64,000 bases of DNA, from positions 22,528 through 86,527 of the forward strand of contig JAFQDE010000011.1 of NCBI GenBank assembly GCA_017416155.1, in the 5' to 3' direction. The translations under genes were made by a program, and so were the position numbers. This DNA is from Tyzzerella sp. GTDB taxonomy: Bacteria; Bacillota; Clostridia; Lachnospirales; Lachnospiraceae. A model generated the notes under the pieces. It did not search any database and was not told where the DNA came from. It worked only from the letters and a program-made list of their open reading frames with translations. Below are positions 33,889 through 44,716 of this stretch, piece by piece (positions within the stretch are counted from its first letter, which is position 1; each line of letters begins with the position of its first letter).

Positions 33889-35304
33889 ATGAACACGAAA
33901 TGCCAAGTATTTACGCCGGAAGATTATGTAAGAGAACTTCTAGATAGTGTGGAATATACACAACAGTTATATGGAAAAAGAATATTGGAAAACTCTTGTG
34001 GCGATGGCAATATCTTGGTTGCGATTGTTCAAAGGTATATAGATGATTGTCAAGCACATGGATTATCACCAACGAAAATAAAAAATGGATTAGGTAGAGA
34101 TATATGGGGAGCGGAAATTGACCCTATTCAATATGAGAAATGTATAGAAAATCTAAATACAGTACTTCAGCAAAACAATATAAATGCGGTGAAGTGGAAA
34201 GTATTCAATGTTGATTATTTGCGTTGGAATGAAAAAACACAGTTCCATTATATTGTGGGAAATCCACCGTATATCACCTATAGTGAATTGAAAGAAAAAG
34301 AGCAGGAATATGTAAAAGATAAATTTACAACCTGTATCAAAGGAAAGTTTGATTATTGCTATGCTTTTATTGAGAAAAGTATTCGTTCATTAACACCAGA
34401 TGGGAAAATGTCATATTTAATTCCAAGTAGTATATTTAAAACAGTGTTTGGATTAAATTTGAGAAATTTTATGAGACCATATATTGTTGAAATTAAGGAT
34501 TATACACAAAAAAAGATTTTTGATGATGCGTTAGTTAAATCGGCAATTATGGTGCTGGATAAGCAGAGACAACAGGATGTGTTGAGATATACAGATATGA
34601 CATTAGGTGAGAGTAGCGATATTCAAATTACTGACTTGAGCGAAAAGTGGTTTTTTACAAATGAGTTACCGGGTGGTTTGCAACGTTTCGGCGATTGTTT
34701 TAAAGTGTCACATGTTGTTGCAACATTGTTAAACGAGGCATATGTGCTTGATGAAGATGAATGCGTGGAAGTTGAACAAGGTTATCTGTATAATGGTCAT
34801 TTTATCGAAGGAGACGTTGTAAGGGAAACAGCAACTCCTAGAACTTTAAGATATAATAAACGAGAAAAAATAATCTTTCCGTATCGTTATGATAACGGAA
34901 GGTTACAAAAGTTTGCAGAAGGAGAGTTTGAAAGACTTTATCCGGGCGCAACCGCATATTTGAATCAATTCCGAGAAAAACTTGATAAGAGAAAAAGTGA
35001 TAAGAACTCAAAGTGGTACGAATATGGACGCTCTCAAGCATTAACAGGTTTGGATAGCGAAAAATTACTTATATCAACTATAATAACAGAGGAAGTTTCG
35101 GTTAATACGCTCACAAGAGAATGCATTCCGTATGCGGGAATGTATATTGTTCCAAGAGAAAATAATGAGAGATATACATTTGAAGATGCAATACGTATTT
35201 TGAGAAGCGAAGAGTTCAAACAATATGTGGAGGATGTAGGTATACATATTAGTGGAAGTTCCGTACGAATAACATCAAAAGATGTTGAGGACTATAGATT
35301 CTAG
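33889..35304 (+). CDS. N6-adenine DNA methyltransferase (Eco57I/class I type)
   Basis: 471 residues. The SAM-binding motif I is ENSCGDGNILVAI (~34-46) and the catalytic motif IV NPPY is in VGNPPYITY (~124). A middle segment (FDYCYAFIEKSIRSLTPDGKMSYLIPSSIF) is typical of Eco57I-like enzymes. The C-terminal ~200 residues probably recognise DNA. It begins a tightly packed run with the GHKL kinase (11-bp gap), receiver protein and HNH nuclease. The likely role is to protect host DNA from the HNH protein. Confidence 0.85.
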   Translation: MNTKCQVFTPEDYVRELLDSVEYTQQLYGKRILENSCGDGNILVAIVQRYIDDCQAHGLSPTKIKNGLGRDIWGAEIDPIQYEKCIENLNTVLQQNNINAVKWKVFNVDYLRWNEKTQFHYIVGNPPYITYSELKEKEQEYVKDKFTTCIKGKFDYCYAFIEKSIRSLTPDGKMSYLIPSSIFKTVFGLNLRNFMRPYIVEIKDYTQKKIFDDALVKSAIMVLDKQRQQDVLRYTDMTLGESSDIQITDLSEKWFFTNELPGGLQRFGDCFKVSHVVATLLNEAYVLDEDECVEVEQGYLYNGHFIEGDVVRETATPRTLRYNKREKIIFPYRYDNGRLQKFAEGEFERLYPGATAYLNQFREKLDKRKSDKNSKWYEYGRSQALTGLDSEKLLISTIITEEVSVNTLTRECIPYAGMYIVPRENNERYTFEDAIRILRSEEFKQYVEDVGIHISGSSVRITSKDVEDYRF

Positions 35305-35315
35305 GAGGCAAATAA

Positions 35316-37457
35316 ATGGAAGAGTTGAAATATATTGTTGAAGATAGCATATTAGCTGAACTGTTGGGAGTTCAAAACTTTTCTAATAAAGAATCAGCAA
35401 TTTTAGAATTAGTCAAAAATGCATTTGATGCGAATGCTTTAAATGTAAAAATTAAGATTAGTAAAGAATGCATTGAGATTATAGACGATGGATGCGGAAT
35501 GAGTCGCGAAGATATTGCGAAGAATTGGATGCATATTGGTAAAAGTGACAAGGGATACGAGATTAAGGATGAAAATGGAAGAAAGAGAGTTCAAGCAGGG
35601 TCTAAAGGTGTTGGGAGATTTGCGCTAGCCAGATTAGGTGCTTCCGCTGTTGTTAAATCATACAAAAAGAATTTTGATGCTATTAAATGGATAACAAACT
35701 GGGATTCGAATGATTTGCAGAATTGCGATGAGATGCAAAGTTTCGGAACGAGCATGGAAATTAGGCAATTGAGAGATAAATGGACTGAAAAGGCTGCAAT
35801 TGTTTTATCAGATTATTTAGGCAGAACATATTGCGACGATGCAATGAAAATAGACCTATTTTATGAGGATAAGTCGATTCCTGTCGTTAGGGTATTTGCA
35901 AAACCTAAAAAAGGAGTTAATTATGCCACGAAGATATCTTTGAGTTTTGATGCAAAGAAAAGGAGTTTGCTATGTGAAATAGAATCAGATGAATTTCTAG
36001 ATGAAGCTCAGAAGTATTGTAAAAACAATATCTATTCTTATTCCAATTTGATTAAATTAAAAGAAGAGTTTGAAAACAAATCTTTCGAAGAAGAAATTAG
36101 TAATATCGAAGAAATTTTAGATGATTTGGGAGATTTTTCAGCAGAGTTATATTTTGGAATAGATAGGGCTCTTGCAGGAGATGAAGAGAAATTTTTATAT
36201 AAGAGGCGTGTGCTAGATGATAGGTATAATGTAGGTATCATTTTGTACAGAAACTCGTTTAGCATATCTTCTTATGAAGGAAAAAAAGATTGGTTAGGTT
36301 TAGGTAAACGTTCTAGAAAGTCACCTGCTGCCGCAACTCATCCTACGGGTTCATGGAGAGTGAGAGAAAATCAAATATCAGGCTTTGTTAATATTGATAA
36401 AAAACGCAATTCGAATCTACAGGATTTAGCAAATAGACAAGGGTTAGATGAAAACACTCATTATAAGGTTTTTGTCGAAATCTTGCATACAGGAATAAGT
36501 GAGTTTGAACGATATAGACAATCTATAATTAGAGATGTAAATAAAAAAAATCAAGAAGAAAAAACGAAAGACATACCGCTTATTGATAGAATTATACAAA
36601 ATCCTCAATCAATGAAGAAGCTGACAAAAGATGAGGAAACAAAGTTAGTTGACGAATTGGCTAATTTCCAGAAAGAAAAGCGTGAGTATAAGAAAAATTT
36701 TGAGACTACAGAGAAACGATATAAATACGATGTTCGAATTTTGAATGTTCTTGCGACTTCAGGGTTGAAAGCAACATCCATTGCACATGAGATGAGAAAT
36801 GCCAGAAATAAAATTGATGGAAACTATGAGTTTATTGTAAAAGCTCTTCAGAAATATGATTTATGGGATTTCTTGAATGATGATGAGAATACAAAAGCAT
36901 CCCACTTAAACGTTCCTGAATTGTTGCGAAAAAATAAGGACGCAGGAATTAAATTGTTGCAGTTTATGGATGTTATGCTGGAGGATGTAGAAAAAGGACA
37001 ATTCATGCCGGAAGAGCATAATATAAAAGAATTATTGTATAAAGTTAAGGACAATTGGGAAACTGATTATGCGTGGATTCATCTTGATATAAAGGTTGAC
37101 GAACAGGCATGCTTTACACTACCGGAAGATGTTATAACAGTTATATTTGATAACTTAATTTTAAACAGTGTACAACAGAATGAAAAGAAGAGAAATAGAT
37201 TAAATATGTGTATTGAAATCAGTGTGACAACGGATTTGCTTTATGTCTCGTATAAAGATGATGGGATTGGTTTGTCTGATAAATTTAAAGGTAATCCAAT
37301 GAAGATTCTGGAACCACACGAAACATCCAGAAAGAATGGTCATGGTTTGGGCATGTGGATTGTAAATAATACTTTGAATATGTCGGGAGGTGAAGTGACA
37401 AGCATTGAAGGTAATGATGGCTTTAGAATTGAATTTACGATAGGAGGAAAGTTATAA
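35316..37457 (+). CDS. Soluble double-GHKL ATPase / histidine-kinase-like sensor
   Basis: 713 residues with two GHKL domains. The N-terminal one is Hsp90/MutL-like: N-box ELVKNAFDA (31-39), G1 DDGCGM (57-62), G2 GSKGVGR (95-101). The C-terminal one is a histidine-kinase core: H-box SIAHEMRN (~488-495), N-box near IFDNLILNSVQQ, G1 DDGIGL (~648), G2 GHGLGMW (~674). There is no membrane segment or known sensor domain. It directly abuts a receiver-like protein (no gap), so a phosphorelay is likely. Its position between a methyltransferase and a nuclease suggests control of restriction. Confidence 0.8.
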   Translation: MEELKYIVEDSILAELLGVQNFSNKESAILELVKNAFDANALNVKIKISKECIEIIDDGCGMSREDIAKNWMHIGKSDKGYEIKDENGRKRVQAGSKGVGRFALARLGASAVVKSYKKNFDAIKWITNWDSNDLQNCDEMQSFGTSMEIRQLRDKWTEKAAIVLSDYLGRTYCDDAMKIDLFYEDKSIPVVRVFAKPKKGVNYATKISLSFDAKKRSLLCEIESDEFLDEAQKYCKNNIYSYSNLIKLKEEFENKSFEEEISNIEEILDDLGDFSAELYFGIDRALAGDEEKFLYKRRVLDDRYNVGIILYRNSFSISSYEGKKDWLGLGKRSRKSPAAATHPTGSWRVRENQISGFVNIDKKRNSNLQDLANRQGLDENTHYKVFVEILHTGISEFERYRQSIIRDVNKKNQEEKTKDIPLIDRIIQNPQSMKKLTKDEETKLVDELANFQKEKREYKKNFETTEKRYKYDVRILNVLATSGLKATSIAHEMRNARNKIDGNYEFIVKALQKYDLWDFLNDDENTKASHLNVPELLRKNKDAGIKLLQFMDVMLEDVEKGQFMPEEHNIKELLYKVKDNWETDYAWIHLDIKVDEQACFTLPEDVITVIFDNLILNSVQQNEKKRNRLNMCIEISVTTDLLYVSYKDDGIGLSDKFKGNPMKILEPHETSRKNGHGLGMWIVNNTLNMSGGEVTSIEGNDGFRIEFTIGGKL

Positions 37458-38054
37458 ATGGAAAATATTAATATACTATATATTGACGATAATGCAGATC
37501 CATATATCAGTCAATATTTGTGCGATGAATATAAATATGAAAATATAATAATTAATTACGAAGAACATACTTTTGGAACCGATGAGTCATATGATACATT
37601 GCTGGCAGAACGTAGTTTGCATATGGCAGATGTAATTATCATTGATTCTGTACTTTTTGAACATGCAAACATGTCGAGCAACAAACTTACGGGGGAAGAA
37701 TTTGAAGTGATTCTGAAGAAAGTATTTCCGTTTAAAGAGGTTATTGTTGTGACGCAAAATGATGTAGATGATGATATTATGATTATAAAGAAATATAATA
37801 CATCCTCAAAAGAATCCGCAACATGTTTTTTTGAACAGAACTGGAAACCTGTTCTCGACAAGGCAATTGATAAGATTATATTGTATCGAAAGATTTTGAG
37901 ACGCATTGAAGAAAAGGATTATGTTGAACAATATTTCTTGGAAGGAATTCAACAGTCTTTGAAAGGCGAAAGTGGATATGATAGCTTAACGGTTGCTGAC
38001 ATTGACAGACTTATTAGTATGTTTGAAAGTGTGAAAAAAGAATATGATGACTAA
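37458..38054 (+). CDS. Receiver-domain (response-regulator-like) protein
   Basis: 198 residues. The N-terminal ~125 fit a receiver: acidic pocket Asp10-Asp11 in ILYIDDNAD, phosphoacceptor candidate Asp63 in DVIIIDS, and a conserved Thr in VIVVTQND. The C-terminal ~70 residues are helical (KILRRIEEKDYVEQYF) with no DNA-binding domain visible. The gene follows the kinase stop directly and overlaps the HNH gene by 11 bp, so output is probably through protein contact. Confidence 0.72.
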   Translation: MENINILYIDDNADPYISQYLCDEYKYENIIINYEEHTFGTDESYDTLLAERSLHMADVIIIDSVLFEHANMSSNKLTGEEFEVILKKVFPFKEVIVVTQNDVDDDIMIIKKYNTSSKESATCFFEQNWKPVLDKAIDKIILYRKILRRIEEKDYVEQYFLEGIQQSLKGESGYDSLTVADIDRLISMFESVKKEYDD

Positions 38055-38676
38055 AGATTATAGAAATACACAATATTGTCCGAGTTTGGAGAATATAGCA
38101 GATAAAAAGAAAAAACTACAGAATGATATCATTGAAAAGCACCCTAGACAGAGAAATATTTATAATAAAGTACGTGATAAAAAGAGTTCTTATAACGAGC
38201 AATTTGTTCAAATATATAATTATAAGTGTGCATATTGCGGAGTTTCTATGGATGTACTTCCTGCTCAGTTGTTTGAAGTGGATCATTTTATAGCGGAATC
38301 ATTGTTTGATAATAAAAATGAGGCCGGAAAGTTAGAAAATCTTGCTTTGTCTTGCTATCAATGTAACAGAAACAAAAGCAATTTTGCTCTAGTGGGTGAA
38401 TATACGAAAAAATTATGCACTGATGACGGTAAAATAGCCGATGTTTTCTGTAGAGATGAGGATTATTACATACGCATAAAAGATGAATACAAAGAAGATG
38501 AAACAATTAAGAAATTTTATGACAAACTGCAGTTAGTTCATCAAACTAGAAGACTAGATTATCTGTTGATGAATATGAAAGGATTGTATAAAAAGTTAGA
38601 GGGAACAACAGAAGGTGGAAGACTAGCACAAGCGATACTAATTATGCAGGAGAAACGTAACAAATTTATTGCCTGA
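38044..38676 (+). CDS. HNH endonuclease
   Basis: 210 residues. CAYCG near residue 60, [10 protein letters not shown] with the catalytic His, and [15 protein letters not shown] form the HNH core with two Cys pairs for a structural zinc. The N-terminus ([15 protein letters not shown]) is basic. It overlaps the receiver gene by 11 bp. The probable DNA-cleaving effector of the four-gene module; the target is unknown. Confidence 0.83.
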   Translation: MMTKDYRNTQYCPSLENIADKKKKLQNDIIEKHPRQRNIYNKVRDKKSSYNEQFVQIYNYKCAYCGVSMDVLPAQLFEVDHFIAESLFDNKNEAGKLENLALSCYQCNRNKSNFALVGEYTKKLCTDDGKIADVFCRDEDYYIRIKDEYKEDETIKKFYDKLQLVHQTRRLDYLLMNMKGLYKKLEGTTEGGRLAQAILIMQEKRNKFIA

Positions 38677-38689
38677 GAAGGAGTATATA

Positions 38690-40261
38690 ATGATTGACAC
38701 AAAAAAAGAACAAGAACGTGATGAACTTCATCGCGCAATATGGGCTATTGCCGATGAATTACGAGGTGCAGTAGACGGATGGGATTTCAAAAACTACGTT
38801 CTCGGAACAATGTTCTATCGATATATATCTGAAAATTTATGCAACTACATAAACGAGGGCGAAATGGAATCTGGTGATGCGGAATTTGACTATGCAAAGA
38901 TGTCAGATGATGATGCAGAAGAAGCAAGAGAAGGTCTTGTTCAGGAAAAGGGATTCTTTATTCTTCCGAGTGAACTGTTCTGTAATGTTTGTGAAAATGC
39001 GGTCAATGATGAAAATCTGAACGAAACATTAGAGAGAGTATTTCGTCATATCGAAGACTCTGCAAAAGGTAGTGAATCAGAAAATAGTTTTGCGGGACTG
39101 TTTGACGATTTTGATGTAAATAGTAATAAGCTTGGTGCTACAGTTGCAAAAAGAAATGAGAAATTAGTTAAGTTGTTAGTCGGCGTGGCTAATATGAATC
39201 TTGGCGATGTGAAAAATCATGATATAGATGCGTTTGGGGATGCATATGAATATCTGATGACGATGTATGCATCAAATGCAGGTAAATCTGGTGGGGAATT
39301 TTTTACTCCAGCAGACGTGTCTGAATTATTGACAAGATTAGGAACTGTGGGTAAAACGGAAATCAACAAAGTATATGATCCGGCGTGTGGTTCGGGTTCT
39401 TTGTTGTTGAAAGCAGAAAAAGTGCTGGGAAAAGATGCGGTTCGCAATGGGTTTTATGGGCAGGAGATAAACATTACAACATATAACCTATGTCGTATCA
39501 ATATGTTCTTGCATGATATCGAGTTTGACAAATTTGATATTGCGTGTGAAGATACTTTGACTGCACCGCAACATTGGGATGATGAACCGTTTGAGCTCAT
39601 TGTTTCAAATCCGCCATATTCGATAAAATGGGCTGGCGATGAGAATCCATTGTTGATTAATGATCCTCGTTTTGCACCGGCAGGAGTTCTTGCGCCGAAA
39701 AGTAAGGCAGACCTTGCGTTTGTTATGCATAGTCTTTCTTGGCTTGCGTCAAACGGAACAGCGGCAATTGTATGTTTTCCAGGTATAATGTATCGTGGTG
39801 GCGCAGAACAGAAAATTCGTAAATATTTAGTTGATAATAACTTTGTAGATTGTATTATTCAGTTGCCAAGTAATCTTTTCTTTGGGACAAGCATTGCAAC
39901 GTGCATTATGGTTATGAAGAAAAATAAAACGGATAATAGAACGTTTTTTATTGACGCATCTAATGAATGCGTTAAAGTAACAAATAACAACAAACTGATG
40001 ACAGAGAATATTCGTCAAATTGTGAATGTATTTGCAAATCGTGAAGAAATTAAACATTTTTCACATTTGGCTAGTTATGATGAAGTCAAAGAGAATGATT
40101 ATAATTTATCTGTATCTACATATGTGGAACAAGAAGATACACGAGAGAAAATTGATATTGTCAAGTTGAATGCCGAGATAGAAGAAATTGTTATGCGTGA
40201 AAATGAATTGCGCGAGGCAATTCGCAACATCATTACGGAAATAGAGGTGGGCAATGAGTAG
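38690..40261 (+). CDS. hsdM: Type I restriction-modification methyltransferase subunit
   Basis: 523 residues. The N-terminal HsdM helical domain ([28 protein letters not shown]) is followed by the methyltransferase: [12 protein letters not shown], motif [11 protein letters not shown] (~229) and motif IV SNPPYS (~305). It methylates adenine in the bipartite site defined by HsdS. The start at 38690 has AGGAG upstream. Its stop overlaps hsdS by 8 bp. Confidence 0.95.
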   Translation: MIDTKKEQERDELHRAIWAIADELRGAVDGWDFKNYVLGTMFYRYISENLCNYINEGEMESGDAEFDYAKMSDDDAEEAREGLVQEKGFFILPSELFCNVCENAVNDENLNETLERVFRHIEDSAKGSESENSFAGLFDDFDVNSNKLGATVAKRNEKLVKLLVGVANMNLGDVKNHDIDAFGDAYEYLMTMYASNAGKSGGEFFTPADVSELLTRLGTVGKTEINKVYDPACGSGSLLLKAEKVLGKDAVRNGFYGQEINITTYNLCRINMFLHDIEFDKFDIACEDTLTAPQHWDDEPFELIVSNPPYSIKWAGDENPLLINDPRFAPAGVLAPKSKADLAFVMHSLSWLASNGTAAIVCFPGIMYRGGAEQKIRKYLVDNNFVDCIIQLPSNLFFGTSIATCIMVMKKNKTDNRTFFIDASNECVKVTNNNKLMTENIRQIVNVFANREEIKHFSHLASYDEVKENDYNLSVSTYVEQEDTREKIDIVKLNAEIEEIVMRENELREAIRNIITEIEVGNE

Positions 40262-41471
40262 ATTAGATGAATTAGTTTCACAACTTTGTCCGAATGGTGT
40301 TGTGTTTGAAAAGATAAAAGATGTTTGTGATGATGTAATAGTACCGATGAGGGATCGTCCAAAAGTTTTTGATGGTTCTATACCTTGGTGTCGAATAGAA
40401 GATATAGAAGGACAGTATTTTAATCAATCATTATCGGGACTGGGGGTATCAGAAGAAGTTGTTAAAACAATGAATTTAAAAATATTTCCGAAGGGAACGG
40501 TAATCTGTTCGTGCAGTGCGTCATTGGGAAGTTATGCAATAAACACGCAACCGCTTATTACAAATCAAACATTTATTGGTCTTGTATGTGGAAAAAGAAT
40601 TTATAATAAGTTTCTTTTGTACTACATGGAAACACAAACAGATTATTTGAAATCACAGGCATCTACAGGAACGATACCGTATATATCAAGGAAAAAGTTT
40701 GAGGATATGTTAGTCCCTGTACCTCCTCTGGAGGTACAACGTGAAATAGTCCGCGTGTTGGACTCTTTCACGTTACTTACAGCCGAGCTTACAGCCGAGC
40801 TTACAGCCGAGCTTACAGCTCGTAAGAAGCAGTATGAGTTTTATCGGAGTAAGTTGCTTTCTTTTGAAAATGAAAATATTAAGTGGTTACAATTGTCAGA
40901 ATTGTTTAATACACGCAACGGATATACTCCATCGAAAAATGACTCTGAACTGTGGAAAAATGGGACGGTACCATGGTTTAGAATGGAAGATATCCGTGAG
41001 AACGGTCGAATATTAAATGATGCTTTTCAAAAGGTATCTGAAAAAGCGATAAAAGGAGAAAAATTCCCTGCAAATTCAATAATTATTTCTACATCAGCTA
41101 CAATTGGTGAACATGCATTATTAACCTGTGAGTCATTAGCAAATCAGAGATTTACTTACTTAATGATTAAAGATAAATATAAAGAGTCGTTTGATTATAA
41201 ATTTTTATATTATTATTGCTTTAAATTGGATGAATATTGTTTGAAGTGTCTTAATCAAGGAAATTTTGCGTCTGTAGATATGAAGAAGTTTAATAAGTTT
41301 CAATTCCCTGTGATTCCTATAGAGGAGCAAAATCGCATTGTAGCAATACTTGACCGCTTTGATACACTTTGCAATGACATCTCAGAGGGCCTCCCGGCCG
41401 AAATTGAAGTCCGTCAAAAACAATACGAATACTACCGAGACAAACTACTTACATTCAAAGAACTTTCATAA
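40254..41471 (+). CDS. hsdS: Type I restriction specificity subunit
   Basis: 405 residues with two target-recognition domains (~1-150 and ~215-350), each followed by a conserved helical spacer ([17 protein letters not shown] and [16 protein letters not shown]). The central spacer carries three TAEL repeats followed by TA. In EcoR124-family enzymes the number of such repeats sets the distance between half-sites, and this subunit has the same element. It overlaps hsdM. Confidence 0.95.
   Translation: MSRLDELVSQLCPNGVVFEKIKDVCDDVIVPMRDRPKVFDGSIPWCRIEDIEGQYFNQSLSGLGVSEEVVKTMNLKIFPKGTVICSCSASLGSYAINTQPLITNQTFIGLVCGKRIYNKFLLYYMETQTDYLKSQASTGTIPYISRKKFEDMLVPVPPLEVQREIVRVLDSFTLLTAELTAELTAELTARKKQYEFYRSKLLSFENENIKWLQLSELFNTRNGYTPSKNDSELWKNGTVPWFRMEDIRENGRILNDAFQKVSEKAIKGEKFPANSIIISTSATIGEHALLTCESLANQRFTYLMIKDKYKESFDYKFLYYYCFKLDEYCLKCLNQGNFASVDMKKFNKFQFPVIPIEEQNRIVAILDRFDTLCNDISEGLPAEIEVRQKQYEYYRDKLLTFKELS
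40776..40820 (+). repeat. 12-bp tandem repeat in hsdS (TAEL repeats)
   Basis: Three exact copies of CTTACAGCCGAG (40776-40811) plus a partial fourth (40812-40820), in frame, encoding (L)TAE units. Slippage by one unit adds or removes four residues without a frameshift and changes recognition-site spacing. Confidence 0.93.
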
Positions 41472-41486
41472 GAAAGGAAACAAGCT

Positions 41487-44400
41487 ATGACTTATTTCAA
41501 CATAGTCGCACAAACAAATGAAAATACAGTTGTAACAGAATATGAATCTACCAGCACACGTGCTACGAACTACCAAAGTGAAGCTGAATTAGAAAAGGAG
41601 TTTATTTCGCTTCTCAGTCAGCAAGGGTATGAATATTTGGAGATTCACAAAGAGGCGGATTTGATTGCAAATTTGCGTATGCGTTTATCTGTTCTGAATA
41701 ACTATGAGTTTACAGATAACGAGTGGGAACGCTTTTTCAATACATCTGTTGCAAATCCGAATGAGCATATTGTGGAGAAAACTCGCAAGATACAAGAGGA
41801 TTACGTCCAAGTTCTAAAACGTGACGATGGAACTTCTAAGAATATTAGTCTTATTGATAAGAAGAATATTCACAATAATAGTCTGCAAGTTATTAATCAG
41901 TATGTGATGGGAAAGGATAGTGGGGCAAAATATGACAATCGTTATGATGTAACGATTCTAGTAAATGGTTTTCCACTTGTACATGTTGAATTAAAGCGTA
42001 GAGGCGTTGCCATCCGCGAGGCATTTAATCAAATCAATCGTTATCAGAGAGAGTCATTCTGGGCTGGATGTGGTCTATATGAGTATGTGCAAATTTTTGT
42101 TATTTCTAATGGTACACATACAAAGTATTACTCTAACAGTACGCGTAATAATGCAATTAAGGAATCAGAGTCTGGAAAAACAAAAAAAAGTAAGACAAGC
42201 AACAGTTTTGAGTTTACGTCGTTCTGGGCAGATGCGAACAATCGCATTATCCCGGATTTGATTGATTTTACAAAAACATTTTTTGCAAAGCATACTATTT
42301 TGAATGTTTTGACAAAGTATTGTGTTTTTACATCGGAGGATATGTTGTTGGTAATGCGTCCATATCAGATTACAGCTACAGAACGTATTCTGAACCGAAT
42401 TGAAATTGCGAAAAATTATAAGAAATATGGGTCTGTTGCAGGTGGTGGATATATTTGGCATACCACAGGTTCTGGCAAAACGCTTACTTCTTTTAAAGCA
42501 GCAAGATTGGCATCACAGTTATCTTATATTGACAAGGTGATGTTTGTTGTTGACCGTAAGGATTTGGATTATCAGACAATGAAAGAATATGATCGTTTTG
42601 AGAAAGGAGCTGCAAACAGTAATACTTCTACAGCAATCTTGAAACGTCAATTGGAGGATGATAATGCGAAGATAATTATAACTACTATTCAAAAACTTTC
42701 TACTTTTATTAAGAAGTTCAAAGGACATGAGGTGTTTGAAAAACATGTGGTTATCATTTTTGATGAATGTCATAGAAGTCAATTCGGTGATATGCATGCA
42801 ACTATCATAAAGAATTTCAAGAAATATCATTTATTTGGATTTACGGGTACACCTATTTTCCCTAAGAATGCAGGTAGTATTAAGAAACATCAGTTTTTCA
42901 CAACGGGTCAGACTTTTGGGGACCAACTACATACATATACCATTGTAGATGCAATAAATGATAAGAATGTTCTTCCGTTCCGTGTGGATTATATTAAAAC
43001 GATGGATAAGGAAGAAGATATTGATGATGAACAAGTATGGGATATCAATCGTGAAAAGGCATATATGGCTCCACAAAGAATCTCGCTTGTGGCAAAATAT
43101 ATCTTGGATCATTTTGACCAGAAAACATATCGCGGTAACAAGTCATATGTTTTCAATGTTTTAACCAATATTTCAGATGTTGCATCAGCAACCAGGGGGA
43201 AAGTGGAAGAAGTCAAACGTGCACAACGTGTTAGCGGATTCAACTCCATTTTTGCTGTGTCAAGTGTTCAGATGGCAAAATTGTATTATGAAGAATTTCA
43301 AAAACAGATGGAAGCCGATATTAGCAAAAAACTTCGCATAGCTGTCATCTATAGTTATGGTGCAAATGAAGAGGAAGCAGACGGTATTCTTGATGAGGAA
43401 AATCCAGAGGATACTTCTGCACTAGACCAAAGTTCGCGAGAATTTTTGGATAATGCAATTAGTGACTATAACAAAATGTTCCATACAAATTATGACACAT
43501 CTAGTGATAAGTTTCAGAACTATTATAAGGATGTTTCGCTTCGCATGAAAAACAAGGAATTGGATTTGCTCATAGTTGTAAATATGTTCCTTACTGGGTT
43601 TGATGCCACTACACTTAATACGCTTTGGGTGGATAAAAATCTAAAAATGCACGGATTAATACAGGCATTCTCGCGAACCAATCGTATTCTTAATTCAATT
43701 AAAACATTTGGTAACATTGTTTGTTTCCGCAATTTGCAGAAACGTGTAGATAGTGCGATTTCTCTTTTTGGAGATAAGAATGCAGGTGGAATTGTTCTGT
43801 TGCAAAAATTTGAAGCGTATTATTATGGCTTTGTTGCTAGTGATGGAACACAAGTACCAGGATATGTGGATATGATTGAGGAATTGAATACAAAATTTCC
43901 ATTATCAGAGCCACAGATTATTGGGGAGCAAAATCAAAAAGATTTTATATCGTTATTTGGTGCAATCCTTCGCATGCGAAATCTGTTATTGTCCTTTGAT
44001 GATTTTGCAGGAAAGGAATTGATAACGGAACGCGATTTGCAGGATTATTCTGCAAGGTATCAAGATTTGCGTGATGAGTGGTCTAATCGTAGGGCGAATG
44101 GCGAAAGCGTGGATATCATCGATGATATTGTTTTTGAAATTGAACTTATTAAGCAGATTGAGATTAACATTGATTACATTCTTATGCTTGTGAAGAAATA
44201 TCATGATACGCATTGTGAAGACAAAGAAATTCTTATTACAATTAAGAAGGCAGTTTCGGCTAGTCCAGAACTTCGTAGTAAGAAGGTATTGATTGATAAT
44301 TTTATCGCGGGCATCAACGATATTGATGATGTAATTGCTGAATGGCATGAATATGTTGCAAAACAACGAGAAGAAGATTTAAAAGAAATTATTGAGGAAG

Positions 44401-44702
44401 AGAAACTGAAACCAGAAGAAACACGAAGATTCTTAGAGAACGCATTCCGTGATGGCGAAATCAAAACAGTTGGCAGTGATATTGATAGAATTATGCCAGC
44501 TATGACTCGGTTTGGTGGCGGGCGTGCACAGAAGAAGCAAAGTGTAATTGAGAAGTTACAAGGATTTTTTGCTAAGTATTTCGGACTGGGTGTTGTAAAA
44601 TTCGTACAGGAAACGGAAAAGGTTGTAGATTTTTATAAAATCTCTGACGTGGACTTGGATTTGGTAGCAGAGCACCAGAAATATAATAACAAAAGTGATT
44701 AG
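41487..44702 (+). CDS. hsdR: Type I restriction endonuclease/translocase subunit
   Basis: 1,071 residues. An N-terminal nuclease domain with the PD-ExK-type VHVELKRRG (~160) is followed by an SF2 helicase: motif I TTGSGKT (~325), motif II DECHRS (~424), FTGTP, and the later FLTGFDATTLNTLWVDK and QAFSRTNRI motifs. A C-terminal helical region binds the methylase. It lies 15 bp after hsdS, completing an intact type I (IC-like) system. Confidence 0.95.
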   Translation: MTYFNIVAQTNENTVVTEYESTSTRATNYQSEAELEKEFISLLSQQGYEYLEIHKEADLIANLRMRLSVLNNYEFTDNEWERFFNTSVANPNEHIVEKTRKIQEDYVQVLKRDDGTSKNISLIDKKNIHNNSLQVINQYVMGKDSGAKYDNRYDVTILVNGFPLVHVELKRRGVAIREAFNQINRYQRESFWAGCGLYEYVQIFVISNGTHTKYYSNSTRNNAIKESESGKTKKSKTSNSFEFTSFWADANNRIIPDLIDFTKTFFAKHTILNVLTKYCVFTSEDMLLVMRPYQITATERILNRIEIAKNYKKYGSVAGGGYIWHTTGSGKTLTSFKAARLASQLSYIDKVMFVVDRKDLDYQTMKEYDRFEKGAANSNTSTAILKRQLEDDNAKIIITTIQKLSTFIKKFKGHEVFEKHVVIIFDECHRSQFGDMHATIIKNFKKYHLFGFTGTPIFPKNAGSIKKHQFFTTGQTFGDQLHTYTIVDAINDKNVLPFRVDYIKTMDKEEDIDDEQVWDINREKAYMAPQRISLVAKYILDHFDQKTYRGNKSYVFNVLTNISDVASATRGKVEEVKRAQRVSGFNSIFAVSSVQMAKLYYEEFQKQMEADISKKLRIAVIYSYGANEEEADGILDEENPEDTSALDQSSREFLDNAISDYNKMFHTNYDTSSDKFQNYYKDVSLRMKNKELDLLIVVNMFLTGFDATTLNTLWVDKNLKMHGLIQAFSRTNRILNSIKTFGNIVCFRNLQKRVDSAISLFGDKNAGGIVLLQKFEAYYYGFVASDGTQVPGYVDMIEELNTKFPLSEPQIIGEQNQKDFISLFGAILRMRNLLLSFDDFAGKELITERDLQDYSARYQDLRDEWSNRRANGESVDIIDDIVFEIELIKQIEINIDYILMLVKKYHDTHCEDKEILITIKKAVSASPELRSKKVLIDNFIAGINDIDDVIAEWHEYVAKQREEDLKEIIEEEKLKPEETRRFLENAFRDGEIKTVGSDIDRIMPAMTRFGGGRAQKKQSVIEKLQGFFAKYFGLGVVKFVQETEKVVDFYKISDVDLDLVAEHQKYNNKSD

Positions 44703-44716
44703 TACGGAGGAAAAGT

